A stretch of 5,105 bases of DNA from Acidobacteriota bacterium (GTDB taxonomy: Bacteria; Acidobacteriota; Blastocatellia; Pyrinomonadales; Pyrinomonadaceae), in the NCBI GenBank assembly GCA_003222855.1, contig QHXH01000150.1:1-5105 (forward strand), written 5' to 3'. The position numbers and the translations under genes are program-made. The notes beneath the pieces were generated by a model. That model was given only the letters and a program-made list of their open reading frames with translations. It searched no databases and had not been told where the DNA came from. Shown here piece by piece: positions 1 to 4,961 of the stretch (the first letter of the stretch is position 1; every line of letters begins with the position of its first letter).

Positions 1-735
1 GAACGCGTCGCGTTTTTGCCTCGCCACGGTCGCGGCCATCGATTCACCCCCACTAAGCTTCCATTCCGCGCGAACATCTACGGAATGAAATTGCTTGGGG
101 TCGAGCGTATTCTGTCAGCGTCGGCGGTCGGGTCCCTGCAAGAGCAATACGCTCCAATGGACATGGTGATTCCCGATCAGTTTTTTGATCGAACTCGTGC
201 GCGCGCGCATGAATCAACTTTCTTCGCAGACGGGATCGTCGCGCACGTGGCGTTCGCTCACCCGGTTTGCAAGAGCCTGGGCGATGCGCTGGCAGACGCG
301 TGCAAGTCAGTCGAGGTGAAGACGCATCGCGGTGGCACGTACCTTTGCATGGAGGGGCCGGCGTTCTCGACGGTCGCAGAGTCAAACGTCTATCGCTCAT
401 GGGGCATGGACATCATCGGCATGACCAATTTGCAGGAGGCTAAACTCGCGCGCGAAGCAGAGATTTGTTATGCGACGCTGGCACTGGTGACCGACTATGA
501 TTGCTGGCATCCGGCGCACGACGCGGTGACAGTTGAAACGGTCATCGAATATTTGAATAAGAATGTGCGCAATGCGCAGATGATTATGAAAGCGGCGGTC
601 AAGACCCTGGCAGGCACTCCGCGCGATTGCGGATGTGCTTCGGCTTTGAAAAATGCCATCTTTACGGCGCCCGACAGTTGGCCGGAAGCAACCGCGCGCA
701 AGCTTGACGCCATCATTGGAAAATACAAACGATAG
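1..735 (+). CDS. mtnP: S-methyl-5'-thioadenosine phosphorylase, 5'-truncated by window edge
   Basis: Cytosolic enzyme that phosphorolyses 5'-methylthioadenosine (by-product of polyamine synthesis and radical SAM/SAM chemistry) to adenine and 5-methylthioribose-1-phosphate. The reading frame is open from base 1, so 244 residues are seen; family members are about 285-290 aa, and the missing N-terminus should carry the GGTGL-type phosphate loop. Visible family marks in order: RHG at 22-30 (phosphate-binding Arg-His of MTAP), a SAxAVGSL segment matching the human TTACGSL loop, EGPAFS at 352-369, a GMTNLQEAKLAREA stretch around the nucleoside-binding Met, and TDYDCW at 490-507, whose two Asp match human Asp220/Asp222, the adenine-recognising pair that separates MTAP from guanosine/inosine phosphorylases. 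A Cys-Gly-Cys near the C-terminus (628-636) recalls the CXC motif of archaeal MTAPII. An internal TTG at 16 is not the start, because RVAF just upstream already fits the family. Stop TAG; 42 bp to the next gene on the same strand. Confidence 0.93.
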   Translation, partial: ERVAFLPRHGRGHRFTPTKLPFRANIYGMKLLGVERILSASAVGSLQEQYAPMDMVIPDQFFDRTRARAHESTFFADGIVAHVAFAHPVCKSLGDALADACKSVEVKTHRGGTYLCMEGPAFSTVAESNVYRSWGMDIIGMTNLQEAKLAREAEICYATLALVTDYDCWHPAHDAVTVETVIEYLNKNVRNAQMIMKAAVKTLAGTPRDCGCASALKNAIFTAPDSWPEATARKLDAIIGKYKR

Positions 736-766
736 GGTTTAGGAATAGAGTGTAGTGGTTAGCAAT

Positions 767-772
767 GAGGTG
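767..772 (+). promoter_or_regulatory. Ribosome binding site of the BamD-like gene
   Basis: GAGGTG ends 5 nt before the ATG at 778, a good Shine-Dalgarno position. It fixes the start: the ATG at 765 runs into TGA after two codons. It is one of only two clear Shine-Dalgarno sequences in the window. Confidence 0.75.
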
Positions 773-777
773 AAGAA

Positions 778-1275
778 ATGAAGAAGCGATCGATAATGAT
801 CTTGCTGCTCCTCGCAGTGCTGATGTTCGTCCCGAGTTTGGCGCACGCGCAAGGCGGAGGAGCAAAGCGGGGCCCTGACGTAACGCGCGATCCGGACATG
901 GAAAAGGATTCGCTGCACAATTTGGATGTCGCGAGACAGTATTTCAAATTGAAAAAAGCATACGTGGGAGCTTTGGAGCGATGCGAGGAAGTGCTGGCCG
1001 GCAATCCCGCGTTCTCAAAGATCGATGAAGTGCTTTTCATCGCCGGCGCCAGCAGTCTTAATCTGGCGGAGGCGAAGGGCAAGCAAAAGCCCGATCAATA
1101 TGTAATCCACGAAGGTGAGAAGAAGACCACGCTTACTCCGCAGGAATTCCGCGAGAAGGCGCGCGACTACCTGTCGCAATTAGTGAATGGTTATCCGCAA
1201 AGCAGGTTTAAGGACGAGGCGCTTGAGGATCTGAAATCGCTCGGGGGAGCGAAGCCGAAAGAGAGTAAGCCGTAG
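778..1275 (+). CDS. Secreted TPR / BamD-like small protein
   Basis: A 165-aa exported protein. Residues 1-24 are a clear Sec signal peptide: basic MKKR, a hydrophobic core rich in Leu/Ile/Val, and an AHA cleavage site before Gln25. There is no lipobox Cys, so unlike true BamD (an outer-membrane lipoprotein of the BAM complex) it should be released into the periplasm. Residues ~46-80 and ~122-156 look like two TPR-like helix pairs with the BamD/YbgF tone: 'ARQYFKLKKAYVGALERCEE' and 'ARDYLSQLVNGYPQSRFKDE', the latter with the typical YPxSxxxxEA ending. The charged insert between them (~95-120, GKQKPDQY...KKTTLTP) is unlike canonical TPRs. At 165 aa it is much shorter than BamD (~240 aa). The Lys/Pro/Ser-rich tail runs into a repeat-like spacer. 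I infer a protein-protein scaffold role in the envelope; the exact function is unknown. Confidence 0.8.
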   Translation: MKKRSIMILLLLAVLMFVPSLAHAQGGGAKRGPDVTRDPDMEKDSLHNLDVARQYFKLKKAYVGALERCEEVLAGNPAFSKIDEVLFIAGASSLNLAEAKGKQKPDQYVIHEGEKKTTLTPQEFREKARDYLSQLVNGYPQSRFKDEALEDLKSLGGAKPKESKP

Positions 1276-1279
1276 CCAG

Positions 1280-1398
1280 GCGCAAAGAGCAAAGGGCGAA
1301 GGCCAGGAGCGAAAGCGCGAAACCACATCGAAGCACCAAGCACCAGGTACGACACACGTTCGTCTAATCCAAAAGCGAAAATCCACATCCCGAAATCT
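1280..1398. repeat. Degenerate heptamer-periodic spacer
   Basis: The whole spacer between the BamD-like gene and pfkB can be written in one 7-nt register: gcgcaaa, gagcaaa, gggcgaa, ggccagg, agcgaaa, gcgcgaa, then cgaagca, ccaagca, ccaggta, then ctaatcc, aaaagcg, aaaatcc, acatccc, gaaatct. It includes a perfect tandem AGCACCA x2 at 1332-1345. Units drift from GGGCRAA-like through CCAAGCA-like to AATCCRA-like types. The register also fits the last few codons of the upstream gene (aagccga at 1252). Short heptamer repeats of this kind are known from cyanobacteria and other genomes; whether this is the same class is inference. No Shine-Dalgarno sequence is visible ahead of pfkB. Confidence 0.5.
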
Positions 1399-1400
1399 TT

Positions 1401-2342
1401 ATGTCTCTACTTGTTGTTGGTTCTGTTGCGTTTGACGCCGTCGAAACTCCATTCGGCAAACGGGAGCAGATGTTGGGCGGCTCTGCGTCGCACTTCTCAA
1501 TCTCAGCCAGTTTTTTTACGGACGTTTCTCTCGTCGCAGTCGTAGGCGGAGATTTTGGCGCCGAAGAGCGGGCGGTGTTCGCGCAGCACAACATCGATAC
1601 CACCGATCTGGAGATTATTCCGGACGGGAAGACGTTTCGCTGGTTTGGCCGCTATGAATACGATTTGAATGTCGCGCACACGCTCGATACGCATTTGAAT
1701 GTGTTCGCCGGGTTTCAGCCGAAGCTGTCCGAGGGGTCGAAAAAATCGCGTCTCATTTTTCTGGGAAACATTCAGCCGGATTTGCAGCGGGGAGTCAGGA
1801 AACAGGTCCCTGATGCGGAGCTTGTGGCGCTGGACACGATGAACCTCTGGATTGACACGACTCGCGAATCACTGCAAAAAACGATCGAGGTCGTCGATCT
1901 TTTGATCGTGAACGATGCCGAAGCGCGCCAGCTTGCCGAGGAGCCGAATCTTATCAAGGCCGCGCGAAAAATTCTTTCGTGGGGGCCGCAAACACTGATT
2001 GTGAAGCGCGGAGAGTATGGCGCGGCGATGTTTACAAAGGATGAATACTTTGCGATTCCCGCATATCCGCTCGAATCTGTATTTGATCCTACTGGTGCGG
2101 GCGATACTTTCGCCGGCGGCTTGATGGGTTATCTCGCCAGTCAGGAAAAACTCGACGAGGGCGCGTTGCGTCGCGCCATGATCTTCGGTTCGGTGATGGC
2201 ATCATTCAATGTCGAGGAGTTCGGAACCGAACGCGTGCAGCGACTCACGCAAGAAGAAATCAATCACCGCTTCCGCGATTTCAAACGCTTCACGCACTTT
2301 GAAGAGATTCCGTTTGAAAGAGCAGTTGCGAGCGTCAAGTAG
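1401..2342 (+). CDS. PfkB/ribokinase-family kinase (substrate unassigned)
   Basis: A 313-aa cytosolic ATP-dependent kinase of the PfkB family, which phosphorylates sugars or nucleosides. The N-terminal strand MSLLVVGSVAFDAVETPFGK leads to the glycine pair of PfkB signature 1 (GGSAS, residues 26-30). An NDAE at 171-174 matches the NxxE motif for Mg/phosphate, KRG follows at 202-204, and signature 2 DPTGAGDTFAGG spans 229-240, with Asp235 as the expected catalytic base and GAGD as the anion hole. The start is set by the family N-terminus, since no Shine-Dalgarno sequence is visible. From memory, closely similar kinases with the same VAFDAxETPFGK opening and FGTERxxxLTQEEI ending are widespread in Bacteroidota and relatives and are annotated only as sugar kinase. 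Adjacency to mtnP suggests, but does not prove, a role in methylthioribose, ribose or adenosine salvage. MtnP already yields a phosphorylated product, so this need not be a methylthioribose kinase. Confidence 0.92.
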   Translation: MSLLVVGSVAFDAVETPFGKREQMLGGSASHFSISASFFTDVSLVAVVGGDFGAEERAVFAQHNIDTTDLEIIPDGKTFRWFGRYEYDLNVAHTLDTHLNVFAGFQPKLSEGSKKSRLIFLGNIQPDLQRGVRKQVPDAELVALDTMNLWIDTTRESLQKTIEVVDLLIVNDAEARQLAEEPNLIKAARKILSWGPQTLIVKRGEYGAAMFTKDEYFAIPAYPLESVFDPTGAGDTFAGGLMGYLASQEKLDEGALRRAMIFGSVMASFNVEEFGTERVQRLTQEEINHRFRDFKRFTHFEEIPFERAVASVK

Positions 2343-2360
2343 CACCAGGGTGCTAACTTG
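2336..2360. repeat. Palindrome across the pfkB stop codon
   Basis: caagtagcac, then loop cagg, then gtgctaacttg: a 10-bp stem with a single bulged A on the 3' side. The pfkB stop codon TAG (2340-2342) lies within the left arm. No T-run follows, so it is not a standard intrinsic terminator, although it could protect the 3' end or slow transcription. Confidence 0.5.
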
Positions 2361-2408
2361 CGAATCGGGTCCAGTAACGCCCGTCAAATTCAGACAGTAC
2401 CGCGAATC

Positions 2409-2429
2409 GCGCAAGACAACGTCTTGCGC
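2409..2429. repeat. Perfect 9-bp palindrome upstream of the DUF2007 gene
   Basis: gcgcaagac at 2409-2417 pairs exactly with gtcttgcgc at 2421-2429 around a 3-nt aac centre. It ends 12 bp before the ATG of the next gene, directly next to TACAAT. It is perfect and compact, and either a dispersed repeat copy or an operator-like site is possible. Confidence 0.6.
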
Positions 2430-2441
2430 TACAATCTGATC
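2430..2441 (+). promoter_or_regulatory. Possible -10 box for a leaderless transcript
   Basis: TACAAT (2430-2435) differs from TATAAT by one base and ends 6 nt before the ATG at 2442, so transcription from it would start at or next to the start codon. No Shine-Dalgarno sequence is present before this ATG, which fits a leaderless message. No convincing -35 is seen at the proper distance (2407-2412 is tcgcgc), and the upstream palindrome fills the spacer. Tentative. Confidence 0.25.
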
Positions 2442-2831
2442 ATGTTTTGTCCTGTATGCGAATCTGAATACAACCCTGGGATCACGCGATGTCCCGACGA
2501 CGACGCCGAGTTGGTCGATCGATTGACTACTGAAACAGCGGCGCACGATCACAGTGACGCCAGCTTTGTTGTTCTGCACACTTTATCGTCGCCGGCAGAA
2601 GGTGAGATGGTCAGCGACATCCTGCGGCAAAACGGTGTGCGCGCGGTGGTGCAATCAGGCGCAAATGACGCTTTTTCGCCCGTGTTTTCGGCGACTTCGC
2701 CAGGCGTTGCGGTGCTCGTCGATGAACGTGATTTCGATCGCGCGAAGGAATTGTACGCGTCGTTCTTTGGTGAAGACACCTCTCCGCTGACTGGTCCGAC
2801 GTCAGATGAAGGCGAAGAAGAGGCGGAATGA
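2442..2831 (+). CDS. Zinc-ribbon plus DUF2007 domain protein
   Basis: A 129-aa cytosolic protein starting at ATG 2442. The frame is open further upstream (to 2358), but that part is non-family sequence crossing a palindrome. Residues 3-25 form a small zinc ribbon: CPVC (Cys3, Cys6) and a second knuckle CPDDD from Cys17, where a classical ribbon would have a fourth Cys at residue 20; this CPxD-type knuckle occurs in many acidobacterial zinc ribbons. Residues ~42-109 match DUF2007 (a putative signal-transducing domain): FVVLHTLSSPAEGEMVSDILRQNG, then a variable loop, then GVAVLVDERDFDRAKELY. The tail (~111-129) is acidic and disordered (DEGEEEAE). The domain fold resembles ACT/GlnB-like small regulators, but no ligand is known to me; the function is unknown. 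It lies 99 bp after pfkB, with two palindromes in the gap. Confidence 0.85.
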   Translation: MFCPVCESEYNPGITRCPDDDAELVDRLTTETAAHDHSDASFVVLHTLSSPAEGEMVSDILRQNGVRAVVQSGANDAFSPVFSATSPGVAVLVDERDFDRAKELYASFFGEDTSPLTGPTSDEGEEEAE

Positions 2832-2867
2832 GGTTTAGACTTCGACCGCAATAAATACTTGATTCAT

Positions 2868-2997
2868 CCGCCTTGCGGCCTTCGTGTGGTTTAGTTCTTG
2901 TATTCGTGTTCTTTAGTGGTTTGCTTTGCAGCTGAATTAACGAGAACCAAACCACGAAATCACACCAACCCGGGAGTCACGAAAAGACACAAAGGTT
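2868..2997. repeat. Degenerate long inverted repeat in the spacer before cutA
   Basis: The 236-bp spacer 2832-3067 holds no credible gene. Its middle part is two arms of related sequence in opposite orientation: 2903-2926 matches the reverse complement of 2945-2968 at 19 of 24 positions, including gtggttt (2916-2922) against aaaccac (2949-2955). Further out, cttcgtgt (2880-2887) and acacaaag (2987-2994) are of the same type. The arms read as variants of CTTCGTGT-n-CTTTxGTGGTTT, resembling the accacgaa/cacgaa-type low-complexity repeats often seen in bacterial intergenic DNA. An old, decayed palindromic repeat is the simplest explanation. Confidence 0.5.
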
Positions 2998-3025
2998 CAT
3001 CTGATAAACCAGGTATGTTATTACC

Positions 3026-3045
3026 ATTCAACCTTCAGGTTGAAT
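3026..3045. repeat. Perfect palindrome with CTTCAG core
   Basis: attcaacct, centre tc, aggttgaat: a 9-bp perfect stem of 20 nt. It has the same layout (9 + TC + 9, core CTTCAG) as the palindrome at 4107-4126 but quite different arm sequence. It lies 22 bp before the cutA start and is followed by the smaller palindromes at 3052-3070. Confidence 0.6.
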
Positions 3046-3051
3046 TAAGCC

Positions 3052-3070
3052 GCTTGCAAGCTAAAGCTTG
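3052..3070. repeat. Nested palindromes covering the cutA start codon
   Basis: gcttgcaagc (3052-3061) is a perfect 10-nt palindrome, and caagct (3057-3062), centre aa, agcttg (3065-3070) is a second one, with core CTAAAG. They share the middle caagc, so only one pairing can form at a time. The TTG start codon of cutA (3068-3070) is the end of the right arm, which would place the start in a hairpin in RNA. Confidence 0.5.
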
Positions 3071-3406
3071 AACTCGAAACCCACCTCAGAACCCATCGTT
3101 GTCCTCATGACCGCAGCGTCATTCGAGGAAGCCACAAGAATCGCCGAAACTCTTGTCGACAGCAGGCTTGCCGCGTGCGTGCAAGTGCTTTCTGAGATGC
3201 AGTCGATTTATCTCTGGAAAGGAAAAGTCGAGAGTGCGCGAGAAGTGCTGATGATTGCGAAGACGACGAGCGCGAATTTCGAGGGTCTTCAAAGTCACGT
3301 GCGCGCGCTGCACAGTTACGAGACACCTGAAATAATTGCGCTTCCCATCGTCGCCGCATCCGAAGATTATCTTGAATGGCTGACGAGTTCTTTTGAGGGC
3401 TCGTAA
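3068..3406 (+). CDS. cutA: Divalent-cation tolerance protein CutA
   Basis: A 112-aa protein of the CutA1 family, small cytosolic trimers with a ferredoxin-like, PII-like fold linked to copper/divalent metal tolerance in E. coli. Family marks: IVVLMTA (10-16), SRLAACVQVL (32-41), SIYLWKGKVE (46-55), EVLMIAKTT (59-67), HSYETPEIIALP (82-93) and YLEWL (101-105). The usual HPY is HSY here. The start is TTG at 3068: the in-frame stop TAA lies at 3062-3064, the next candidate is ATG at 3107, which would delete the first core strand, and length from TTG equals the E. coli protein. No Shine-Dalgarno sequence is visible, and the start sits in a palindrome, so the first ~8 residues (MNSKPTSE) may be repeat-derived. 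The 3' end overlaps the convergent LOG gene by 40 bp. Confidence 0.92.
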   Translation: MNSKPTSEPIVVLMTAASFEEATRIAETLVDSRLAACVQVLSEMQSIYLWKGKVESAREVLMIAKTTSANFEGLQSHVRALHSYETPEIIALPIVAASEDYLEWLTSSFEGS

Positions 3407-4098
3407 GTTTTCACGATCTCGATAATCTCCGAGGGGGAATCAGTTACGTGCAGCCTGCGAAAATCTTCTTCGACGATCTTGCCTTCCTCCAGCATCGGCC
3501 CACGCAACCAATCCAGCATCTCTTTCCAATAGGCTGAGCCGAACAGGACCACTGGGAAGTTGTGAATCTTGTGCGTCTGAATCAGCGTGAGCGCTTCGAA
3601 TAATTCGTCAAGCGTACCGAACCCGCCGGGGAAGATGATGAAGGCATCGCTGTACTTGACGAACATCATCTTGCGCACAAAGAAGTATTTGAACTTGAGC
3701 GACAGTGTCAGGTAACTGTTTGAAAATTGTTCGTGGGGTAGTTCAATGTTGCAGCCGACTGAGGTGCCGCCCGCTTCGAAAGCTCCGCGGTTGGCCGCTT
3801 CCATGATTCCCGGGCCACCGCCGGTGATCACTGCGTAACCGGCGCGCGCCAGCAGCGCTCCCGTTTCCTGGGCAGCGCGATATTCCGGATGATCTGCCGG
3901 CGTGCGCGCTGAACCGAACACCGCCACGCCGTTCGTGATATGCGCGAGATCTTCGAACCCTTGCACGAACTCGCCCATGATTCGAAAGACCCGCCAAGTG
4001 TCGGTGTGCAGAAACTCACCACCCGGCTCCGGCGTTTCCAGCAGACGCTCGTCCTGAGTGCTGCCGTGACTCTGCTTGTAATAATCTTCGTCTTTCAT
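3367..4098 (-). CDS. LOG-family nucleotide monophosphate phosphoribohydrolase
   Basis: A 243-aa cytosolic Rossmann-like protein of the LOG family (TIGR00730 type; formerly mis-annotated lysine decarboxylase). LOG enzymes cleave the N-glycosidic bond of nucleoside 5'-monophosphates (AMP or cytokinin riboside 5'-monophosphates), releasing base and ribose 5-phosphate. Marks: VAVFGSAR (58-65), GGGPGIMEAANRGAFEAGG (93-111), the Arg-Lys pair at 142-143 in FVRKMMF, and the signature PGGFGTLDELFE (157-168) with its catalytic Glu. It carries a ~55-residue N-terminal extension (…WRVFRIMGEFVQGFEDLAHI) typical of a longer bacterial subgroup. Whether the substrate is AMP, another NMP or a cytokinin precursor cannot be told. 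It lies 82 bp downstream of fabI on the same strand; the gap is filled by paired palindromes, and no clear Shine-Dalgarno sequence precedes the ATG. The stop TAA lies inside cutA. Confidence 0.9.
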   Translation of the reverse strand: MKDEDYYKQSHGSTQDERLLETPEPGGEFLHTDTWRVFRIMGEFVQGFEDLAHITNGVAVFGSARTPADHPEYRAAQETGALLARAGYAVITGGGPGIMEAANRGAFEAGGTSVGCNIELPHEQFSNSYLTLSLKFKYFFVRKMMFVKYSDAFIIFPGGFGTLDELFEALTLIQTHKIHNFPVVLFGSAYWKEMLDWLRGPMLEEGKIVEEDFRRLHVTDSPSEIIEIVKTYEPSKELVSHSR

Positions 4099-4103
4099 TG
4101 AAC

Positions 4104-4181
4104 GTTCGACAAACTTCAGTTTGTCGCGATTGCAGCTCGTATCACTAGTTCAGAGAAACGACAAACTGAAGTTTGTCGGAC
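4104..4181. repeat. Paired palindromes in inverted orientation (MITE-like) between fabI and the LOG gene
   Basis: Palindrome cgacaaacttcagtttgtcg at 4107-4126 and its exact reverse complement at 4159-4178 are separated by 32 bp. Including the flanks, 4104-4126 and 4159-4181 are complementary at 22 of 23 positions. Each copy is itself a 9-bp stem with a 2-nt centre, so the region can form two small hairpins or one 20-bp stem with a 32-nt loop. It fills the space between the fabI stop (whose last base, on the plus strand, is 4181) and the LOG start (4098) almost exactly. No ORF lies inside, so it is a non-autonomous element if mobile. Read on the minus strand, the fabI-proximal hairpin is followed by TTTCTCT and might act as a weak terminator. 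Confidence 0.7.
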
Positions 4182-4948
4182 TAAATCCCCATTATGTTGT
4201 AACCACAGTCAACGTAGATTATCTCACCCGTGATTCCTGATGAGAGGGGGCTGCAAAGAAACAGCGCGGTGTTGCCAACTTCGCGCGGCTCGACGTTGCG
4301 CTTCAGCGGCGCGCGTTCAGCGTGGACCTTCAGCATCGTGCTCAAGCCTGAGACGCCGCGGGCGGCTAACGTCTGAATTGGCCCGGCGCTGATCGCATTC
4401 ACGCGAATATTCTTTGGGCCGAGATCCGCTGCCAGGTAACGCACGCTGGATTCCAACGCGGCCTTCGCAACGCCCATCACGTTATAGCCCTGGTAAACCT
4501 TTTCAGCACCATGAAAGGTCATGGTGACTATGCTGCCGCCATCAGTCATCAGAGGCGCAGCCGCGCGCGCCATTTGCGTCAACGAATACGCACTGACTTC
4601 CAGCGCTGCCAGAAAGCCATCGCGATCAACTTTCATGTATTCGCCTTCCAGCGCTTCGCGCGGCGCAAAGGCGATGCTATGAATCACAAAATCGAGCCGG
4701 CCAAAATCAGAAGCCGCGCGGGCGAACGCCTCATCGACCTCTTCCTGTTTGGTGACATCGCAGGACATCAAAGGCGATCCGGGCATTTCTTCTGCCGTTA
4801 AGCGCTCGACATTCTCTTTCAGTCGCTCACCTTGATAAGCAAACGCTAGGCGAGCGCCGGCTTGATGCAAAGCCTGGGCCGTCGCCCAGGCGATGGAGCG
4901 TTTGTTCGCTACGCCAAAAATAATTCCAACTTTATCGCTGATCAGCAT
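4181..4948 (-). CDS. fabI: Enoyl-[acyl-carrier-protein] reductase (NADH)
   Basis: A 255-aa cytosolic short-chain dehydrogenase/reductase that performs the last step of each type II fatty-acid elongation cycle, reducing trans-2-enoyl-ACP with NAD(P)H; FabI is the triclosan target. N-terminal nucleotide loop FGVANKRSIAWA (11-22), CDV at 63-65, HSIAFAP (90-96; Ala93 as in many FabI where E. coli has Gly93), and the FabI active site Tyr-x6-Lys as Tyr155 and Lys162 in YNVMGVAK. Then RVNAISAGPIQTLAARG (182-198), which forms the substrate-binding loop, and APLKRN and VGNTALFLCSPLSSGITGE at the C-terminus. Full length for the family. The position equal to E. coli Tyr146 is Phe145, as in mycobacterial InhA (Phe149). 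Start ATG at 4948; the next upstream in-frame codon is TAG, so no longer form exists. It probably forms an operon with the partial gene upstream and perhaps the LOG gene downstream. Confidence 0.96.
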   Translation of the reverse strand: MLISDKVGIIFGVANKRSIAWATAQALHQAGARLAFAYQGERLKENVERLTAEEMPGSPLMSCDVTKQEEVDEAFARAASDFGRLDFVIHSIAFAPREALEGEYMKVDRDGFLAALEVSAYSLTQMARAAAPLMTDGGSIVTMTFHGAEKVYQGYNVMGVAKAALESSVRYLAADLGPKNIRVNAISAGPIQTLAARGVSGLSTMLKVHAERAPLKRNVEPREVGNTALFLCSPLSSGITGEIIYVDCGYNIMGI

Positions 4949-4961
4949 CTACGTTTTCAAG

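Noticed and set aside
198..209. GC-dinucleotide run in mtnP (possible Z-DNA or slippage site)
   Set aside because: Only about five repeats, in frame, coding Arg-Ala-Arg-Ala; ordinary for GC-rich coding DNA.
53..400. 115-aa open frame on the minus strand
   Set aside because: Lies fully inside mtnP antisense; Arg/Pro/Ser-rich composition, no family features, and mtnP is a certain gene.
1180..1388. Overlapping short minus-strand frames around the 1280-1398 spacer
   Set aside because: They arise from the low-complexity heptamer spacer lacking stops; no start context or family resemblance.
2358..2441. Longer N-terminus for the DUF2007 protein
   Set aside because: The extra 28 residues cross the palindrome and precede the CPxC ribbon, which normally begins right after the start Met.
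2821..2873. Hairpin of the DUF2007 stop region (aggcgga with tccgcct) as terminator
   Set aside because: A 7-bp stem with a loop over 30 nt and no T-run; likely chance.
3107..3109. ATG start for cutA
   Set aside because: It would remove the IVVL strand that every CutA needs; TTG at 3068 gives the family length.
3367..4098. Lysine decarboxylase label for the LOG-family gene
   Set aside because: The PGGxGTxxE signature is that of LOG phosphoribohydrolases; the decarboxylase name is a historical mis-annotation, and no PLP site is present.
4099..4180. Sigma-70 promoter for the LOG gene in the palindrome pair
   Set aside because: The best pair (TTGTCG with TACGAG) matches poorly at the -10; not supportable.
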